Shown: piece after piece, positions 16,347-24,456 of the stretch
How the letters are laid out: each line of letters begins with the position of its first letter
Position numbering within the stretch: position 1 is the first letter of the stretch
Assembly (NCBI GenBank): GCA_000482145.1
Contig: AUXH01000125.1
Location: 1-38,190 of the forward strand
Source of the DNA: Strigomonas culicis
Taxonomy: Eukaryota > Euglenozoa > Kinetoplastea > Trypanosomatida > Trypanosomatidae
Length of the DNA stretch: 38,190 nt
Reading direction: 5' to 3'
The notes under the pieces: generated by a model
What the model was told of the DNA's origin: nothing
What the model saw: only the letters and a program-made list of their open reading frames with translations
Database searches by the model: none
Program-made: the position numbers and the translations under genes

Positions 16347-18725
16347 ATGATCACTCGTCTAGACGTCTTGAGCGCCCGCAAGATCAGCGCCGGCCAGGTC
16401 ATCACGGACCCTGCCAGCGTGCTGAAGGAGCTGCTGGAGAACAGCCTCGATGCCGGCGCCACGCACGTGACGATCCGGCTGAAGCGCTACGGCCTTGAGG
16501 CGATGGAGGTGGCCGACGACGGCTGCGGCATCCCGATGGACGGTGTCATCGCCGACGGTGGGCTGCGAGAGGGCGCCACGACGCCGCTGCTGCGGTCGCG
16601 CGCGACGACCAAGCGCACACAGCAGATGGAGGCGGGCGGCGCCGCGCCACAGCTGGGCTTCCGTGGGGAGGCGCTCCACTCCCTGGCGCAGTTCAGTAAG
16701 GTGACCATCCGCACGTGCCACCCCCCGACGACCGGCGGCTGCACCGTCTGCCTCGTGTGCGACGCGGCGGCGCCGGACCCCTCCGCCGTCGCGCTCGCGG
16801 TCGCGGCGGAGGGGCCGGGGTCCGCGGGCACGACCGTTACCGTCGAGCAGCTCTTCGAGCACCTCCCCGTGCGGCGGCGCGAGCTGGAGAAGAACGCGCG
16901 GAAGAAGCTGCTTCAGGCGGTGCTGGTCGTCAAGCAGTACGCGGTGTCGCACCCCCACGTGCGCATCCTCCTCACGCACCAGGAGGACCCGGCGCGCCAG
17001 AGCGCGCTCATCAGCCTCGTCAGTCTCAGCGGGTCCCGCGACTTGCAGCGCAGCGTCGCGGAGGCCTACGGGGCGCAGTGCCTCGCGACGATGGCGCCGG
17101 TGGACTGGGTGGTGTCGGATTACTGCGACGCGGTGACGGGGCTGCTGTCAAAGGTCGGCGGCGGCGGGCGCGCGACGGCGGATCGGCAGATCATCGCCCT
17201 CGACGGCCGCCTCGTCGACCTGCCGCGCATCAAGAAGGCGATCAACGACGCCTTCCAGCAGTGCCTGCCCAACGCCTCGCAGCGGCTCTGCGCCGCCTTC
17301 TTCCTGCAGCTGCAGACGAGGCGGGACCGGGTGGACTACGACGTGAATGTGAACCCCGACAAACGCAAGGTGATCTTCGCGGACGAAGAGGGCTTCGCTG
17401 CGCAGCTGTACGGCCTCGCGCTGAAGGACCTGCAGACCTCCGCCGAAAGCGTCGAGCTCGACCGCGCCGCGCGGGAGGTGCAGCACCGTGTGGAAGGTAA
17501 GCGGCTCGATGCGCTCATCAAGGAGCGCCGCACGCCGGTGTCGGCGACCGCCTTCACCCAGTTCGTCTTCAGGCGCGAGCCCGGTGGAGACAGCGGCAGC
17601 AACCCGGGTCTCCTCGGCGCATCGCCGCCATCGCCGGCGGCGGGGGAGCAGCAGGAGAGCATCACGCGCATGAGCGCCGAGCTTCTGCGCGACGCGACGG
17701 CCGCCGGCGAGGACGAGAGCGACGGCGAGGAGGCGCTGCTTCACAACAGCAGTAGCAGCAGCAATGGCAGCCTGCCCTCCTCCGCCGACGCGAGCAGCGC
17801 GGAGGACGAGGCGCAGAGCGAGGACGCCTCTGCGCCAACGCCCGCAGAGGACGAGCCCAGCAGCGCGGAGCGATCCCTCAAGCGGCTGAGACCCACCGCA
17901 GACGACGCGCCGGACGACACCGCGGAGGCGGACCGCCGCGTGTCGGTGCTCTCGGATATCACGAACGGCTTGCGGGAGGAGGGCCACTGCCAGTGCGGCC
18001 TGTCCTTCCCGCCGCTGGCGCGCCTGGCGGAGGAGGCCCCGCTGCCCTTGCGGCCGGCCGCCGCGGGGAAAGCCGCTGCCGCGACGAAGGAGCTTGCGGC
18101 GCAGACGGAGTCGGACCTCACGCAGCTGTTTCAGAAGCGCTCTTTCAAGGACATGCACATCATCGGCCAGTTCAACCACGGCTTCATCCTGGCCCGCCAC
18201 GGCCGCGACCTCTTCATTATCGACCAGCACGCGTCAGACGAGATCTACAACTACGAGCGGCTCATGCAGCAGTACTGCGCGACGCCGCAGCGCCTCGTCG
18301 TGCCGGCCGTCGTGACGATGGACGGACACGAGGTGGAGCTGGCGCTCGCCCACGCGGACCTGCTGCGGCAGCACGGGTTCCAGGTGGCGGCCGCGGCGGA
18401 CGGCACGGCGGAGGCGGTGCCGACGCAGCTGCTCGTGCACACGGTCCCGGTGCTGCCGTATGACACGGTCCACCCGACGGACATCCAGGAGCTGGTGCAG
18501 CAGCTCGCGCTCTTCCACACCATCACGAAGCCGCTCCGCGCGGTGTGGCACAGCCTTGCCACGAAGGCCTGCCGCAGCAGCATCATGATCGGCACCGCCC
18601 TCTCCGAGCGCACGATGCGGCAGATGGTGGACCGACTGGGAGAGCTCGAGAAACCGTGGAACTGTCCACACGGGCGGCCGACGATGCGGCACCTCATGCA
18701 GCTGCCGCCGTCGCCGGACTTCTAG
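16347..18725 (+). CDS. PMS1: MutL-family DNA mismatch repair endonuclease, PMS1 (yeast)/PMS2 (human) type
   Basis: Nuclear mismatch repair protein expected to pair with MLH1 and nick the strand to be corrected. It has 792 residues. The N-terminal GHKL ATPase is complete: KELLENSLDAGAT with catalytic Glu28, DDGCGI, and LGFRGEALHSLAQFS. The C-terminal endonuclease motifs are present too: DQHASDEIYNYE starting at Asp626 (the DQHA-X2-E-X4-E metal site), ACRSS with Cys742, and CPHGRPTMRHL with Cys773. Together these identify the nuclease subunit rather than MLH1. The central linker (about 380-590) is acidic, Ser/Ala-rich and probably disordered. The start ATG 16347 gives the conserved N-terminus (ITRLDVLSARKISAGQV); a TTG two codons upstream is not needed. 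MLH1 is not in the window. Confidence 0.97.
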   Translation: MITRLDVLSARKISAGQVITDPASVLKELLENSLDAGATHVTIRLKRYGLEAMEVADDGCGIPMDGVIADGGLREGATTPLLRSRATTKRTQQMEAGGAAPQLGFRGEALHSLAQFSKVTIRTCHPPTTGGCTVCLVCDAAAPDPSAVALAVAAEGPGSAGTTVTVEQLFEHLPVRRRELEKNARKKLLQAVLVVKQYAVSHPHVRILLTHQEDPARQSALISLVSLSGSRDLQRSVAEAYGAQCLATMAPVDWVVSDYCDAVTGLLSKVGGGGRATADRQIIALDGRLVDLPRIKKAINDAFQQCLPNASQRLCAAFFLQLQTRRDRVDYDVNVNPDKRKVIFADEEGFAAQLYGLALKDLQTSAESVELDRAAREVQHRVEGKRLDALIKERRTPVSATAFTQFVFRREPGGDSGSNPGLLGASPPSPAAGEQQESITRMSAELLRDATAAGEDESDGEEALLHNSSSSSNGSLPSSADASSAEDEAQSEDASAPTPAEDEPSSAERSLKRLRPTADDAPDDTAEADRRVSVLSDITNGLREEGHCQCGLSFPPLARLAEEAPLPLRPAAAGKAAAATKELAAQTESDLTQLFQKRSFKDMHIIGQFNHGFILARHGRDLFIIDQHASDEIYNYERLMQQYCATPQRLVVPAVVTMDGHEVELALAHADLLRQHGFQVAAAADGTAEAVPTQLLVHTVPVLPYDTVHPTDIQELVQQLALFHTITKPLRAVWHSLATKACRSSIMIGTALSERTMRQMVDRLGELEKPWNCPHGRPTMRHLMQLPPSPDF

Positions 18726-19073
18726 GAGAGAGAGAGAGAGGAGGGATGATTTACATTTACCATATTTGCTTTGTCTTGCCGCGTAACGAAAAAAAAAACG
18801 CTTTGATTATTCTTCATTTGATGCCTCTTATCCTACCGCTCATGTGGGTGCCTACGAGTGAATTGCATCTTCACCTCCCTCTTTATTCTTCTTTTCGAAA
18901 AAAAAAAAGCAAAAAACACGAGTATATTCTTTTCTTTTTAAATATAGATTCAAATTGAACACCCTCACTACTATATACATACATACAAGTGGATACGCAT
19001 CTTTTCTTTTTTACTTTCTCATATTTATATAGATTAACACATATATATATCTAATAGAATACGTTGTAGCTCA
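18726..19073. other. Intergenic spacer between the PMS and CEP131-like genes
   Basis: A short GA run follows the stop, then AT-rich DNA with poly-A and a pyrimidine tract at about 19001-19020. No gene is recognised. Confidence 0.75.
19001..19032 (+). promoter_or_regulatory. Predicted spliced-leader acceptor for the CEP131-like gene
   Basis: The pyrimidine tract 19001-19020 is followed by the first AG at 19031-19032, leaving a 41-nt leader with no ATG. Confidence 0.55.
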
Positions 19074-21164
19074 ATGCTGAGCTGCAGCGACCCTAATCGC
19101 ATGTTTGTGAATGCGAGCGACAAGAACAAAAACATGAACGGTATTAATAATGGCGGCGGTGGAGGTGGCGCAGCGAGCGGCTGCTCGGACTTTCGCGAGA
19201 TCAACGACGCCAAAGTGGCGACCATCTTAGCCTATCTAGACAACACCCTCGTCGGGCCGACCGCCGGCCTGCCGATGCAGCCCCCGCCTCTGGGCAAGCC
19301 GCAGCCCGCTGCCCTGCGGCAGCCGGAGGAGCGCGATGGGAGCGTGAGCGACGCCGGCCAGGAGGCTGCAGAGAACAGCACGAGCATCCCCCTCACTGCC
19401 TCCGCGCTGCAGCACATCACGCGCGTCGGCTCGGTACCCTCGCTGTCCTCCTCCGCCGGCGCGGGCAGCGCGCGGCAGCAGCAGCACGTGTCGTCGCTGC
19501 TCTTCGCCTGCCAGGCACAGGGGATAGAGTCCGCGCAGTCGACCTACCTCGGCATCAAGAGCAAGATCGAAGGGCTGCAATTCGACAAGACGAGTCTCCA
19601 GAAGGAGAACGCGGAGCTGCGGCAGCGGCTGGAGGTCCAGCTCGCGGGCGAGGACGGTCGGCGCGAGGAGCTGAAGGCGATGCTGCAGCAGGACGCGGCC
19701 GACCTGCGGCAGGAGCTGCGGCTCGCGAAGAAGCGCGAGAAGCAGGCCGGCGACGCGTGGCGGGCGGAGCGCGAGCAGCTGGCACGCCAGATCGACGCGC
19801 TGTCCTCGCAGCTCCGGAAGGAGATGGCGAGCCGCGCGGAGGAGCAGCAGAAGCTCGAGGCGGCCCACGCCGCGGCGCTGAACACGCTCAAGGGCAAGTG
19901 GCAGGCGCAGGAGAAGGCGGCCCGCGACAAGTGGAAGGTCGCGGAGGCAAAGCGCATCAAGGAGACGACACTGCAGTCGCTCGAGCCCGACATTGTGCTG
20001 CTGCTGAACCGCCACAAGGCGGAGAAGGCGCGGCTGCGCGAGTCCTACGAGGATGAGCTGCGGCAGCGCGATGAGGTGATCGCCGCCAAGGACGCCGCGG
20101 TGGAGGAGCTGCGCGCGAAGCTGCAGCGAGACGCGGAGGCCGTGCTCCAGCGCGAGCAGCAGACCTTCGAGGAGCGGCTGCGCGAGGAGACGGACCGCGT
20201 GCGCCGCACCCTCGACGACGAGCGCCGCCACGCCAAGTCCAAGCTGGCGGAGGCGGAGCACTTCTTCTCCGAGGAGAAGCGCGTGCTGCAGCAGGAGGTG
20301 GCGCGGCTCGGCAGCGAGGTGCTGCGGCTGCGGCAGGCGGAGACGACGGACCAGGCGGCCTTCCACGAGGCGGTCAGCAAGGAGGTCGCCAAGATCACGG
20401 GCGAGTCCAGCGCCGTGATGGCCACGCTCAAGGAGCGCATGCTGCGCGAGCTCGCGAGCCGCGAGGCCGCCGCGCAGGAGCAGGTGCAGCGCCACCTGGC
20501 GGAGAAGGAGCTCGAGCTACGGAAGAGGTACGAGCTCGAGCGCGACACGGCCATCACGCACGTCGTGCAGAAGCTGCAGCAGGAGCACCTCCGCACGCTC
20601 ACGCACGCGCAGGGCAACGACGGCATGCTGCGGGAGCGCTACGCGCAGCTCGGCCGCGACAAGGAGCGGCTCCACGTCGAGCTGGAGCTTGTGCAGGGGC
20701 AGCTGCGCGGCGCCCAGCACAGCCTGGAGGAGAAGGACCGCGAGCTGCAGCAGGTGCGGGAGCACACAGACACCTCCGCGCAGAAGATCAGCGCCATCGA
20801 GAAGCGCGTCGCGGCCGAGTACGAGGCGAAGCTCGTCGTGCAGGAGAACGAGTGGCGGGCGCGGCTGCAGGCGCAGGAAAGCGACGCGACCCGCCGCGGC
20901 TTCACCGCGGAGCAGCAGGCGGAGGAGCTGCGCCAGGCGGTGCAGCGCGCGCGCGCGGAGGCGGAGGCGCAGCAGAAGCAGCTCGAGCAGCGCCACTTCG
21001 CGGAGCTCAGTCAGATCAACGAGCGCGTGCTCGTCGCGCTGACGAAGAAGGACCACACCATACAGCACCAGAGCCAGCAGCTGCTCGCGCTGCAGGAAGC
21101 GGTGGAGCTGCGCGAGCAGGAGCTCGGCCGCCACCGGCACCTCCTGCAGCTCGAGGAGCCATAG
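19074..21164 (+). CDS. CEP131: Coiled-coil protein resembling centrosomal/ciliary CEP131 (AZI1)
   Basis: 696 residues. The first 165 are low-complexity (Gly, Ser, Pro, Ala); the rest is nearly continuous coiled coil rich in Glu, Arg, Gln, Ala and Leu. Beyond generic coiled coil, several local patterns match CEP131/AZI1 in order: the KWQAQEKAARDKWKVAEA segment leading to RIKETTLQSLEPDIVLLL and NRHKAEKARLRE (Leu-Glu-Pro at 303-305), a KRYELERDTAITHVVQKLQ segment near 490, and a C-terminal ELSQINERVLVALTKKDHTI near 650. In animals CEP131 is a centriolar satellite and basal-body protein needed for cilium formation, so a basal body or flagellar role is a reasonable inference in this flagellate. 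The match is by eye from memory of the family, and coiled coils mislead easily, so the symbol is tentative. Confidence 0.7.
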   Translation: MLSCSDPNRMFVNASDKNKNMNGINNGGGGGGAASGCSDFREINDAKVATILAYLDNTLVGPTAGLPMQPPPLGKPQPAALRQPEERDGSVSDAGQEAAENSTSIPLTASALQHITRVGSVPSLSSSAGAGSARQQQHVSSLLFACQAQGIESAQSTYLGIKSKIEGLQFDKTSLQKENAELRQRLEVQLAGEDGRREELKAMLQQDAADLRQELRLAKKREKQAGDAWRAEREQLARQIDALSSQLRKEMASRAEEQQKLEAAHAAALNTLKGKWQAQEKAARDKWKVAEAKRIKETTLQSLEPDIVLLLNRHKAEKARLRESYEDELRQRDEVIAAKDAAVEELRAKLQRDAEAVLQREQQTFEERLREETDRVRRTLDDERRHAKSKLAEAEHFFSEEKRVLQQEVARLGSEVLRLRQAETTDQAAFHEAVSKEVAKITGESSAVMATLKERMLRELASREAAAQEQVQRHLAEKELELRKRYELERDTAITHVVQKLQQEHLRTLTHAQGNDGMLRERYAQLGRDKERLHVELELVQGQLRGAQHSLEEKDRELQQVREHTDTSAQKISAIEKRVAAEYEAKLVVQENEWRARLQAQESDATRRGFTAEQQAEELRQAVQRARAEAEAQQKQLEQRHFAELSQINERVLVALTKKDHTIQHQSQQLLALQEAVELREQELGRHRHLLQLEEP

Positions 21165-21615
21165 CGCGTGGCGGCGGTTGCGGGACGGCGGCGGTCCCTG
21201 TTCCTCATCCGAGTGGCAGGGGCCGATAGAAAGATAAAGAAGAGACGCATGTCACTAGATTTCAAATTTAAAAAAAAGGATAGAGGGAATCACTTGTTGT
21301 GTTTGTGTTTACATATGTATACGTACATAAAAATGAGCGGAGAAAACGACTTGTTGATGTTGTTATTGTTATGATTACCTTTCTTTCTTTCTCTATCTAT
21401 TTCTACATCTTGGTTTTCTTTTTGTTGTTGTTTTTTTAACCTCTCTTATTATTATTATTTACAAAAAGAATTGTATAGTACAAAGAAGAAGTTTAAACAG
21501 TGTATTGATTGCGGTTCATTTTGGTACTATTAATACGGTCTTTTATATTTCTTGTTTGGACTCGCACTTTCCAATTTGTACCCATCCGTACTGCTTGCCA
21601 AGTAGCTAGCTTGCG

Positions 21616-21671
21616 GCTTTTTCTGTTGTTGTTGTTGTTGTTGTTGTTTTCTTTTTTGTTCACTAATTCAG
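21616..21671 (+). promoter_or_regulatory. Predicted spliced-leader acceptor for the CaaX-protein gene
   Basis: A T-rich/GTT tract is followed by TTCAG with AG at 21670-21671. The leader would be only 13 nt, the shortest in the window. Confidence 0.55.
21624..21648 (+). repeat. (GTT)n microsatellite
   Basis: About eight GTT units inside the T-rich tract upstream of the next start codon. Confidence 0.9.
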
Positions 21672-21684
21672 AAAGAATAAAAAA

Positions 21685-23745
21685 ATGGCTCAACCGGTTG
21701 TGAACGTAGACTCCGTTCGCCATGTCTTTCGACTCTTCGCTGTGAAGCCGGACACGGTCAACGGCAGCTCATCCATCCCCTACACCTTCATCGTTCAGGC
21801 CGTGAGCGAGTTAGACTTCCAGACGAACTACGACGACGTCGACGATTTCCTCGTGCGTCATCCGGAGAGCGTGAATGGCTGCTTTGACTTTCCGCTCTTC
21901 TTGCAGCTGTGTGAGCAGCTGGCGCTGTGGCAGCGCCTCGAGCGGTGCAGCCCGGAGGTGCGCGCCGCCCTTGCGCGGCTGGACGTGTCCATTTGTGGCA
22001 GCGTCGGGCTGACGCGCGCGGAGCTGCAGCGGCAGCTCACGGTCACCGGGGCCCGCCCGCGCGAGGTGGCAGCCGTCCTGGAGCTGCTGGGCCCCGCCTC
22101 CACCGTCTACGTGGACCGCACGACGCTGGAGGCGCTCATTATGGGCAGCAAGCTGAAGCCGGCGCGGCCGTCGCACTCACCCTCGCTGCCGCAGGCGGAT
22201 GCTCCTCCCGGGGCGGCGGCGAGTGGCAGCAGCGGGGAGCGGGCGGGCAGCACACCGTCGACGCTGCTGCGCCCGTCTGTGTCCCTGCCGTGTCGCAGTA
22301 CGGTGGAGCTCTCGCGGTCCCTGACGCCTTTGGGGGGGGAGGGGCGCTCGCCGTCGGCGCGTGGCGGCGCGGCCGCGCAGGCCCCCTCCTCGCCCGAGCG
22401 CGCGTCGCGCCTTCCGCCGAGCAACGCGAACCACTTTGTGCGCACCAACGACGGTAGGAACTATCTGGACCACCAGACGTTGTCCGCGACCACCGAAAGC
22501 ACTCTGTCGGAGGAGGAAGAAGAAAAGGAGGAGCAGCAGCAGCAACAGCAGCGGCCGGCCTCCAGCGCGGCGCGCGACACGGGGCACAGCGCGCTGCTCT
22601 CGCAGCAGCGGCGGCAGCTGCAGCAGAAGGTGCGCGTCCCGACCACACTCCCAACAGACCGCAGCCCCGTGCAGCGGCAGTACTCAAAGAGTCATCTCCC
22701 CGAAAAACGAGTGCAGCAGGAGACGGGCGAGCGCGCCAAGCGGCGCGTGCCGCAGACCGCCCACACCCGCGGACTTGTCTATACGCCCGACCGCACACCG
22801 GAGCCCCGCTCCATCCGCTCTGTCGTGAAGCCAGACCCAGCGGATCAGCACCAGCACCCGCAGGCTAGTACGAGCGCTGCCGCGCGGCAGCGCAAGGGTG
22901 GGAACAGCCGCAGCGCGCGCTACACGCGGGGTGCGTCCTCGCAGCTGAGCCTCGCGGAGCCCATCTTCGTGTCCGCGACGACGCGCGACTCGTGCGGCTC
23001 CCCCGTCACCCTGGAGGGCGCGCACACATTCCGCAGCCACTCCCGCCGCTGGTACACCCGCAGCAGCCTGGGTGACAGCGCGCCGTACACCCCCACCGTC
23101 TTCGTGAGCAGCATCGCGAGCGCGGTGCCGGATTTCCTCAACGACGGCGGGGGGTATGTGTTTCTGCCGGACGAGATGGAGCAGCGCGTGAGCGTGTCGG
23201 AGGTGTCGCGCCCGCAGGGCAGTCGGCACGTGCACAACCGCCACACGCACCACCTCAGTCGCGCCAGCCACGCTGTCGGCGCCCAACCGGCGGCATCCGA
23301 GCGGCGAAAGGCAGAGCCAGCGGATGCGTCGGAGCAGAAGGAAGAGCAGCAACCGAGCGTGTCAGAGCGGCGGCGGGAAAGGCGCAGCGCGTCGCAGCGA
23401 CGCTCCGGTCGGGTCCGCGCCGTCTCGGCCCCTGTCATCGAGAGCACCGTCTCGCACCGAGACCCGCAGGAGGAGAGCGAGGCGCAGCAGGAGAAGGAGA
23501 AGAGCAGTCACCGCACCGATTCGGACAGCGAGCCCCCGGCGAGCACCAGCGTTGCTCTCACATCGTCTAAGAGGCGATCGCGGAAGAGTGGTAAAGAGAC
23601 CATGCCACCGGTGCCTCCGCCGGCCAACGACATGCCAAGTCCAAAAATACGTAAACTGGACACGGCCAACCGGCGGCCCAGCAACAGCTTTACGCTGGAG
23701 AGTGAAAAAAAGGAGGAGGCTGGCAAGTGCTGTGTAGTCATGTGA
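21685..23745 (+). CDS. EF-hand-like N-terminal domain, long disordered region and C-terminal CaaX box
   Basis: 686 residues. The first 155 or so form a compact, helical, calmodulin-like pattern (VFRLFAVKPDTVNGSSSIPY, then FDFPLFLQLCEQLALWQRLE and paired helices after it). The calcium-loop acidic residues are not in the canonical places, so calcium binding is doubtful. Residues about 160-670 are low-complexity, rich in Ser, Arg, Gln, Pro and Glu. The protein ends KCCVVM: Cys683-Val-Val-Met fits a CaaX prenylation signal, and Met at the end favours farnesylation. The adjacent Cys682 could be palmitoylated. Membrane attachment, perhaps to plasma or flagellar membrane, is inferred. The function is unknown. 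The start is the first ATG after the predicted acceptor. Confidence 0.8.
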   Translation: MAQPVVNVDSVRHVFRLFAVKPDTVNGSSSIPYTFIVQAVSELDFQTNYDDVDDFLVRHPESVNGCFDFPLFLQLCEQLALWQRLERCSPEVRAALARLDVSICGSVGLTRAELQRQLTVTGARPREVAAVLELLGPASTVYVDRTTLEALIMGSKLKPARPSHSPSLPQADAPPGAAASGSSGERAGSTPSTLLRPSVSLPCRSTVELSRSLTPLGGEGRSPSARGGAAAQAPSSPERASRLPPSNANHFVRTNDGRNYLDHQTLSATTESTLSEEEEEKEEQQQQQQRPASSAARDTGHSALLSQQRRQLQQKVRVPTTLPTDRSPVQRQYSKSHLPEKRVQQETGERAKRRVPQTAHTRGLVYTPDRTPEPRSIRSVVKPDPADQHQHPQASTSAAARQRKGGNSRSARYTRGASSQLSLAEPIFVSATTRDSCGSPVTLEGAHTFRSHSRRWYTRSSLGDSAPYTPTVFVSSIASAVPDFLNDGGGYVFLPDEMEQRVSVSEVSRPQGSRHVHNRHTHHLSRASHAVGAQPAASERRKAEPADASEQKEEQQPSVSERRRERRSASQRRSGRVRAVSAPVIESTVSHRDPQEESEAQQEKEKSSHRTDSDSEPPASTSVALTSSKRRSRKSGKETMPPVPPPANDMPSPKIRKLDTANRRPSNSFTLESEKKEEAGKCCVVM

Positions 23746-24456
23746 AGGACGACTGGACGTTTTCATTGGTGTTGTTGATGTTGCTTACTTTTTTTTTTTT
23801 TGAAGGCTTCTCTCTTTGATGGAGAAAGAGAGAACGCATACTGTATATTTATTTAGCTTCTCTGGATATCACGCACCGTCATAACTTTTTTTTTCCTTCT
23901 CCTCGTATTCCATGTTGACATTTATATATGTAGATATTAGAGTGAGACGCAATGTTATGTACCGTTGCTTACTGACGGATTGGTCGTTTTACATTCAGCT
24001 TTTTTTTCTAATATGACATTCTTTTTTCTTTTTGTCTTCGCAAAAGAGTAAGAGGAAGGTAAAGAACACAATATTGTCATGCTTTGTTCGGACATCTGTT
24101 TGTTTTCTTTTTGCATTCCTCAATCGCAAGCTGGCATATTTTTATATACATGCGTGTGTGTATCGCATGCTAGTAGTCATGAGTTGCCTTACAAGTAAAT
24201 GAGAGTATACTGGAGGGCATGGACCACTGTGATCGTTCGGACATCCACAAGCAGACAGGAATCACGCATCCATTTGTTTTCATTTGTATCTCCTCTTCCT
24301 TTACTACGCAATTAGTCTTGTATAGGCTTAGTTTGTTTTCCTTTTTTTTCTTATATATATACGTAAATACATCAATACAATTGCATAACACAAAACAAAA
24401 AGTGTAAGCTATTATACGAGTAACAAAAAAAAAAAAACATATAGAAGAGAAGAGCA
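23746..24456. other. Intergenic spacer between the CaaX-protein and BEACH-like genes
   Basis: AT-rich with many poly-T tracts. The 11-mer GTTCGGACATC occurs twice, at 24086-24096 and 24235-24245. No gene or structured RNA is recognised. Confidence 0.7.
24331..24402 (+). promoter_or_regulatory. Predicted spliced-leader acceptor for the giant BEACH-like gene
   Basis: A T-rich tract at about 24331-24352 is followed by A-rich sequence and the first AG at 24401-24402, leaving a 54-nt leader with no ATG. The tract-to-AG distance (about 50 nt) is longer than for most genes here. Confidence 0.4.

Larger units (their letters stand above)
21165..21684. other. Intergenic spacer between the CEP131-like and CaaX-protein genes
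   Basis: AT-rich after the first 80 nt. Contains a GTT-repeat pyrimidine/G tract at 21624-21648. No gene is recognised. Confidence 0.75.
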
